DNA of 64,000 nt from Helicobacteraceae bacterium (GTDB lineage Bacteria > Campylobacterota > Campylobacteria > Campylobacterales > Helicobacteraceae): the NCBI GenBank assembly GCA_900766555.1, contig CAAFVR010000023.1, positions 4,742-68,741 of the forward strand. The letters run 5' to 3'. Shown piece after piece: positions 61,154-64,000 of the stretch. Numbering within the stretch: the first letter of the stretch is position 1; every line of letters starts with the position of its first letter. The notes under the pieces were generated by a model. The model saw nothing but the letters and a program-made list of their open reading frames with translations, made no database searches and had not been told where the DNA came from. A program made the translations under genes and the position numbers.

Positions 61154-62176
61154 CTATCGCTTTGTTTTTCGTTTAATTATCTCAACTAATTTTTTGACAT
61201 TTTCGCGCGGTAGATCCGGTAACATGCCATGACCCAAGTTAAAAATATGGCCCTCTTTTTTACCCATTATGTCAATTATTTCGTCTACACCCATTTCCAT
61301 TGAATCTTCATTATATAGACGTGATGGTTCAAGATTGCCCTGCAATACATATTTGCTGCCTAGCGTTTTTTTAGCCAGATCCAATGGCGTACTCCAATCC
61401 ACGCCAAATACATCAAAATCTCCATCAATTTGTGGCAAATAAGCGCCCACGCCTTTTGGAAATACAATTAATGGAATTGAGCTATCAACGCCTCTAGCAT
61501 GCTTTATCAGATCTTTGATATAACCAAAACTGAACTCAAAAAATGCTTCTCTCTCAAGCGCATTTGCCCAAGTATCAAATATCATTATCGCATCTGCGCC
61601 AGCCTTGATTTGACCTTCGATAAAACCTTTTAACTCATCTGTAATTTGCTTTAACAAAAAATGCATCGTTTGTGGGCTCTCATATAACACTTTTTTTGCT
61701 TTTTGAAAATGCTTGCTACTTTGTCCCTCTATCATATAAGTAGCCAGTGTCCAAGGGCTGCCCACAAAGCCAATTAGCGCTTTTTCTTTTGGCAATTTTG
61801 CGCGCGTTTGCGATATTGAATCATATACATAATCCATTTTCAAAAATGTATCTTTGCGCATTTTTCCAACGCTTTTATAATCTGTTATAGTCTTGCTAAA
61901 TACTGGGCCTTGACCTTCGATAAATTCAAGCGGAAGGCCCATTTCGCGCGGCACCAATAAAATATCGCTAAAAATAATTGCCGCATCCACATCTAAGATC
62001 TCAACTGGCTGCAAGCTTACTTTTGTGATCAGATCTACATTTTCGCATAGCTCCAAAAAGCTTCCAGCCTCTTTGCGCGCGGCCTGATATTCGCTGAGAT
62101 ATCGGCCCGCTTGGCGCATAAACCAAACTGGAGTATAGGGTGTTTTTAGCCTTTTACAAGCATCAATGAAAATCAT
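61154..62176 (-). CDS. hemE: Uroporphyrinogen decarboxylase HemE
   Basis: Removes four acetate carboxyls from uroporphyrinogen III to give coproporphyrinogen III in haem synthesis. The N-terminal signature TPVWFMRQAGRYLSEYQ contains the substrate-binding arginines. LVGSPWTLATYMIEG-like GFVGSPWTLATYMIEG, MIFDTWANAL and the C-terminal FNLGHGMLPDLPRENVKKL (with the catalytic-site His) are all intact. The length of 340 residues is normal. It starts 14 bp after mqnD and is followed at 46 bp by the giant copy 2 gene on the same strand. Confidence 0.97.
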   Translation of the reverse strand: MIFIDACKRLKTPYTPVWFMRQAGRYLSEYQAARKEAGSFLELCENVDLITKVSLQPVEILDVDAAIIFSDILLVPREMGLPLEFIEGQGPVFSKTITDYKSVGKMRKDTFLKMDYVYDSISQTRAKLPKEKALIGFVGSPWTLATYMIEGQSSKHFQKAKKVLYESPQTMHFLLKQITDELKGFIEGQIKAGADAIMIFDTWANALEREAFFEFSFGYIKDLIKHARGVDSSIPLIVFPKGVGAYLPQIDGDFDVFGVDWSTPLDLAKKTLGSKYVLQGNLEPSRLYNEDSMEMGVDEIIDIMGKKEGHIFNLGHGMLPDLPRENVKKLVEIIKRKTKR

Positions 62177-62190
62177 ATTAATCCTTTAAT

Positions 62191-63069
62191 TTAACTATAA
62201 CGCAAACTCGCATAATCGCTGGGGATGAAATAATCTTCGCAATCTAGCTTTGAAGTATAAAATCCGCCATCAAATCCGAGTTCAAAAAGCTTATTTATAC
62301 CACTTTTTTGCAACGGATTAAGCCAAATGGAGCTTTTATCTGCATATAAACCCAAATACGTTTTTAGCTCACTTTCATTTACTCTAATTAAATTGCGCTC
62401 AAAAAGCATCTCTGAAAATATCTTTGGCGCGCTCCAAGCTACCGTAATTGCGCGCTTCAGCTCCTCTTCGAGTCTTAGCGCGCGCAACAGCGGAATTGAG
62501 CGCAATATCGCCATACCGCCAAGTGGTAGCGGTAAATCGCCCGCTAAATCGCGCCAAATATCCCAAATCTCAGCCTCGACCTCTAGATCCGAACTGAAAT
62601 GTAAAATGCTCTCATGTATCAAAATTCCAGCATCAACTTCGCCGCGTAAAACCGCGCCTTCGATGTCTAAAAAATTCATATAATAAATCCTAGCATCTTT
62701 ATAAAAGAGCTTAAAAATCATGGCATTTGTGGTATTTTCGCCACTTAAAGCGACCTTGCAATTGCGCTTTAATTTCTTGCCTCTTTTTTTAATCAACTTT
62801 GGACCATAGCCATTGCCAAAACTATGAGCTGTGCGCAAAAGCGCATAATCATTGCAGATCTTAGGATATAACGCAAAAGAAATTGCACTTGCTTCATAGC
62901 GCAATTGCAATGCCGCCTTATTTAATGCCTCAATATCAAGCGCTTTATTTGTGAGCTTAAAATCATCCCCAACCCAGCCAAAATACAACGCATAATACAT
63001 AAAAATATCATCAGCATCTGGGCTGTGCGCGATTTGTAAATGTGACTTATGCGCTAGGGGCGATCTCAA
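62191..63069 (-). CDS. mqnD: MqnD-family 1,4-dihydroxy-6-naphthoate synthase (futalosine menaquinone pathway)
   Basis: A 292-residue periplasmic-binding-protein-fold enzyme of the futalosine route, which Campylobacterota use in place of the classical Men pathway. QIAHSPDADDIFMYYALYF is the family start (the Asp-rich version of the usual SPCPNDTFIF), followed by EASAISFALYPKICNDYALL, KVALSGENTTNAM, GEVDAGILIHESILHF with the conserved histidine, and LPLPLGGMAILRS. MqnA is a related family, and assignment between the two rests mainly on the start motif and C-terminal region. It is the first gene of the mqnD-hemE pair and is divergent from the SDR gene 47 bp away. Confidence 0.82.
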   Translation of the reverse strand: MRSPLAHKSHLQIAHSPDADDIFMYYALYFGWVGDDFKLTNKALDIEALNKAALQLRYEASAISFALYPKICNDYALLRTAHSFGNGYGPKLIKKRGKKLKRNCKVALSGENTTNAMIFKLFYKDARIYYMNFLDIEGAVLRGEVDAGILIHESILHFSSDLEVEAEIWDIWRDLAGDLPLPLGGMAILRSIPLLRALRLEEELKRAITVAWSAPKIFSEMLFERNLIRVNESELKTYLGLYADKSSIWLNPLQKSGINKLFELGFDGGFYTSKLDCEDYFIPSDYASLRYS

Positions 63070-63116
63070 ATTGACTCCACTTTTAATAAAATAACATTAT
63101 ATAACAAGGATTTAAA

Positions 63117-63857
63117 ATGCAAAAAGTAGTATTTATAACCGGGGCCACTTCTGGAATCGGCGAGGCGATCGCTAGAATTGTTAGCAAAAATCACAAAATA
63201 ATAATCCTAGGTAGGCAAAAAGATAAGCTAGCCAATCTAGCGCATGAGATTGGCGCAAATTGCATTCAAACTATCGCTCAAGATGTTTGCGACATAGAAG
63301 CCATAAAATTCGAGCTGAAAGATCCTTTAAATATTGATGTGCTAATAAATAATGCCGGGCTCGCACTTGGTAAAGAAATTGCGCCAAATTGCGAGCTAGA
63401 AGATTGGCATGAAATGGTAAGGGTAAATATCTTAGGCGTGCTAAATCTAACGCATTTTTTCCTGCCATTTTTTAGCAAAAAACGCAGCGGCCAGATTATA
63501 AACATCGGATCTATCGCGGGTAGCTGGCCATATCCGGGCGGAAATGTATATGGCGCCACAAAGGCTTTTATCAAACAATTTAGCCTGAATTTGCGCGCAG
63601 ATCTGTTTGACAAAAATGTGCGCGTTACAAATATCGAGCCAGGCGTCACGAAAACAAACTTCAGCCTAACGCGCTACAAAGGCAATGCGGCCATGGCCGA
63701 TGCGATCTATGAGGGCATAAATGCTTTGGATGCCGAAGACATCGCCTCTGCAGTTAATTTTGTAATAGATAGTAAAGAAAGCGTAAATATAAATCGCATA
63801 GAAATTATGCCAACAACACAAGCGTTAGCTGGCTTTAGTGTGCATAAAAAATCCTAA
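63117..63857 (+). CDS. SDR family NAD(P)-dependent oxidoreductase (YdfG-like)
   Basis: A 246-residue classical short-chain dehydrogenase. The dinucleotide-binding TGATSGIGEAIA is at the N-terminus, with ILGRQKDKL giving the basic residue expected for NADP preference, NNAGLALG in the middle and the catalytic Ser-Tyr-Lys in NIGSIAGSWPYPGG and VYGATKAFIKQF. NIEPGVTKTNFS follows, as in YdfG-type 3-hydroxy acid/serine dehydrogenases. AAGGA lies before the ATG. Substrate unknown; YdfG homologues act on L-allo-threonine, serine or malonic semialdehyde. Confidence 0.9.
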   Translation: MQKVVFITGATSGIGEAIARIVSKNHKIIILGRQKDKLANLAHEIGANCIQTIAQDVCDIEAIKFELKDPLNIDVLINNAGLALGKEIAPNCELEDWHEMVRVNILGVLNLTHFFLPFFSKKRSGQIINIGSIAGSWPYPGGNVYGATKAFIKQFSLNLRADLFDKNVRVTNIEPGVTKTNFSLTRYKGNAAMADAIYEGINALDAEDIASAVNFVIDSKESVNINRIEIMPTTQALAGFSVHKKS

Positions 63858-63872
63858 AAGTTATGCTCTAAA

Positions 63873-63909
63873 GCTAGGGGGCTGAGCCCTAGATCCGATC
63901 TAGCCCCCT
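63873..63909 (+). terminator. Candidate stem-loop terminator after the SDR gene
   Basis: AGGGGGCT (63876-63883) pairs with AGCCCCCT (63902-63909), an 8-bp GC-rich stem with an 18-base loop that itself contains GATCCGATC. A pyrimidine-rich but not purely T tail follows. The remainder to the window end shows no gene to me. Confidence 0.4.
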
Positions 63910-64000
63910 CTCCTTCTTTACTTTCTCTTCATAAAAGATTCTAAGTCCAAAGAGCCTAATCTCCATATCCAAGAGCCCTATTTTTCAAAGAACCTAAGCT

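Noticed and set aside
1..64000. CRISPR array, prophage, insertion sequence or tRNA genes
   Set aside because: I found no regularly spaced identical repeats, transposase, phage structural genes or tRNA cloverleaf by eye; only xerH is a recombinase, and it fits the chromosomal housekeeping type.

Overview
The window looks like a chromosome segment of a Helicobacter-like member of the Campylobacterota (Epsilonproteobacteria): AT-rich and densely packed, with many 4-bp start/stop overlaps. From memory, several gene orders match Helicobacter pylori: metG / Mur-like orphan / cmoB / hotdog protein, gyrA / small exported protein / flgR, and deoB with deoD and an MFS carrier. FlgR ends after its AAA+ domain, as in Helicobacter. 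The species cannot be named from the sequence alone.

Layout. 1-10 kb (minus strand): partial single-recombinase xerH, a coiled-coil protein, motB and motA, then a deoD / MFS / deoB / maf operon (nucleoside salvage joined to a flagellin-glycosylation-type factor), then actP and its DUF485 partner. The actP signal-peptide reading frame carries an in-frame stop. 10.3-16 kb: RNase P RNA, rsmH, a frameshifted family-6 glycosyltransferase beside a G13 tract, ridA, an outer-membrane protein split at a C-tract, and groES-groEL behind a CIRCE-like inverted repeat. 16-24 kb: nspC, metG, an orphan Mur-like N-domain protein, cmoB, a hotdog protein, thioredoxin, queE, queD and a lipoprotein. 24-34.8 kb: purine permease, metallophosphoesterase, LMW protein tyrosine phosphatase, two unknown membrane proteins, gyrA, a small exported protein, flgR and guaB. 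34.8-38.3 kb: a four-gene Mn/Fe-type ABC importer behind a Fur-box-like promoter.

38.2-61.1 kb, about 23 kb, is dominated by two giant paralogous autotransporter-like genes (3584 and 3504 codons, minus strand). Each encodes a signal peptide, a cysteine-free passenger of about 22-residue rungs interrupted by Pro/Ala/Gly/Gln-rich inserts, a C-terminal autotransporter-type beta-barrel, and then, unusually, another 115-135 residues that end in a SPOR-like (peptidoglycan-binding) domain. The downstream giant gene is translationally coupled through GTGA to two single-pass inner-membrane proteins that recall assembly-platform components of type II secretion or type IV pili. This cluster is the best candidate in the window for an undescribed system: giant surface fibres locked to the cell wall from inside, perhaps with dedicated inner-membrane partners. 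Upstream on the same strand are hemE and mqnD (haem and futalosine-pathway menaquinone synthesis), and divergent from them is an SDR oxidoreductase.

Contingency and wear are a second theme. There is a G13 tract next to the glycosyltransferase, a C7 tract that puts an outer-membrane protein out of frame, and a nonsense codon in actP. The whole window also appears enriched in the hexamer RGATCY.
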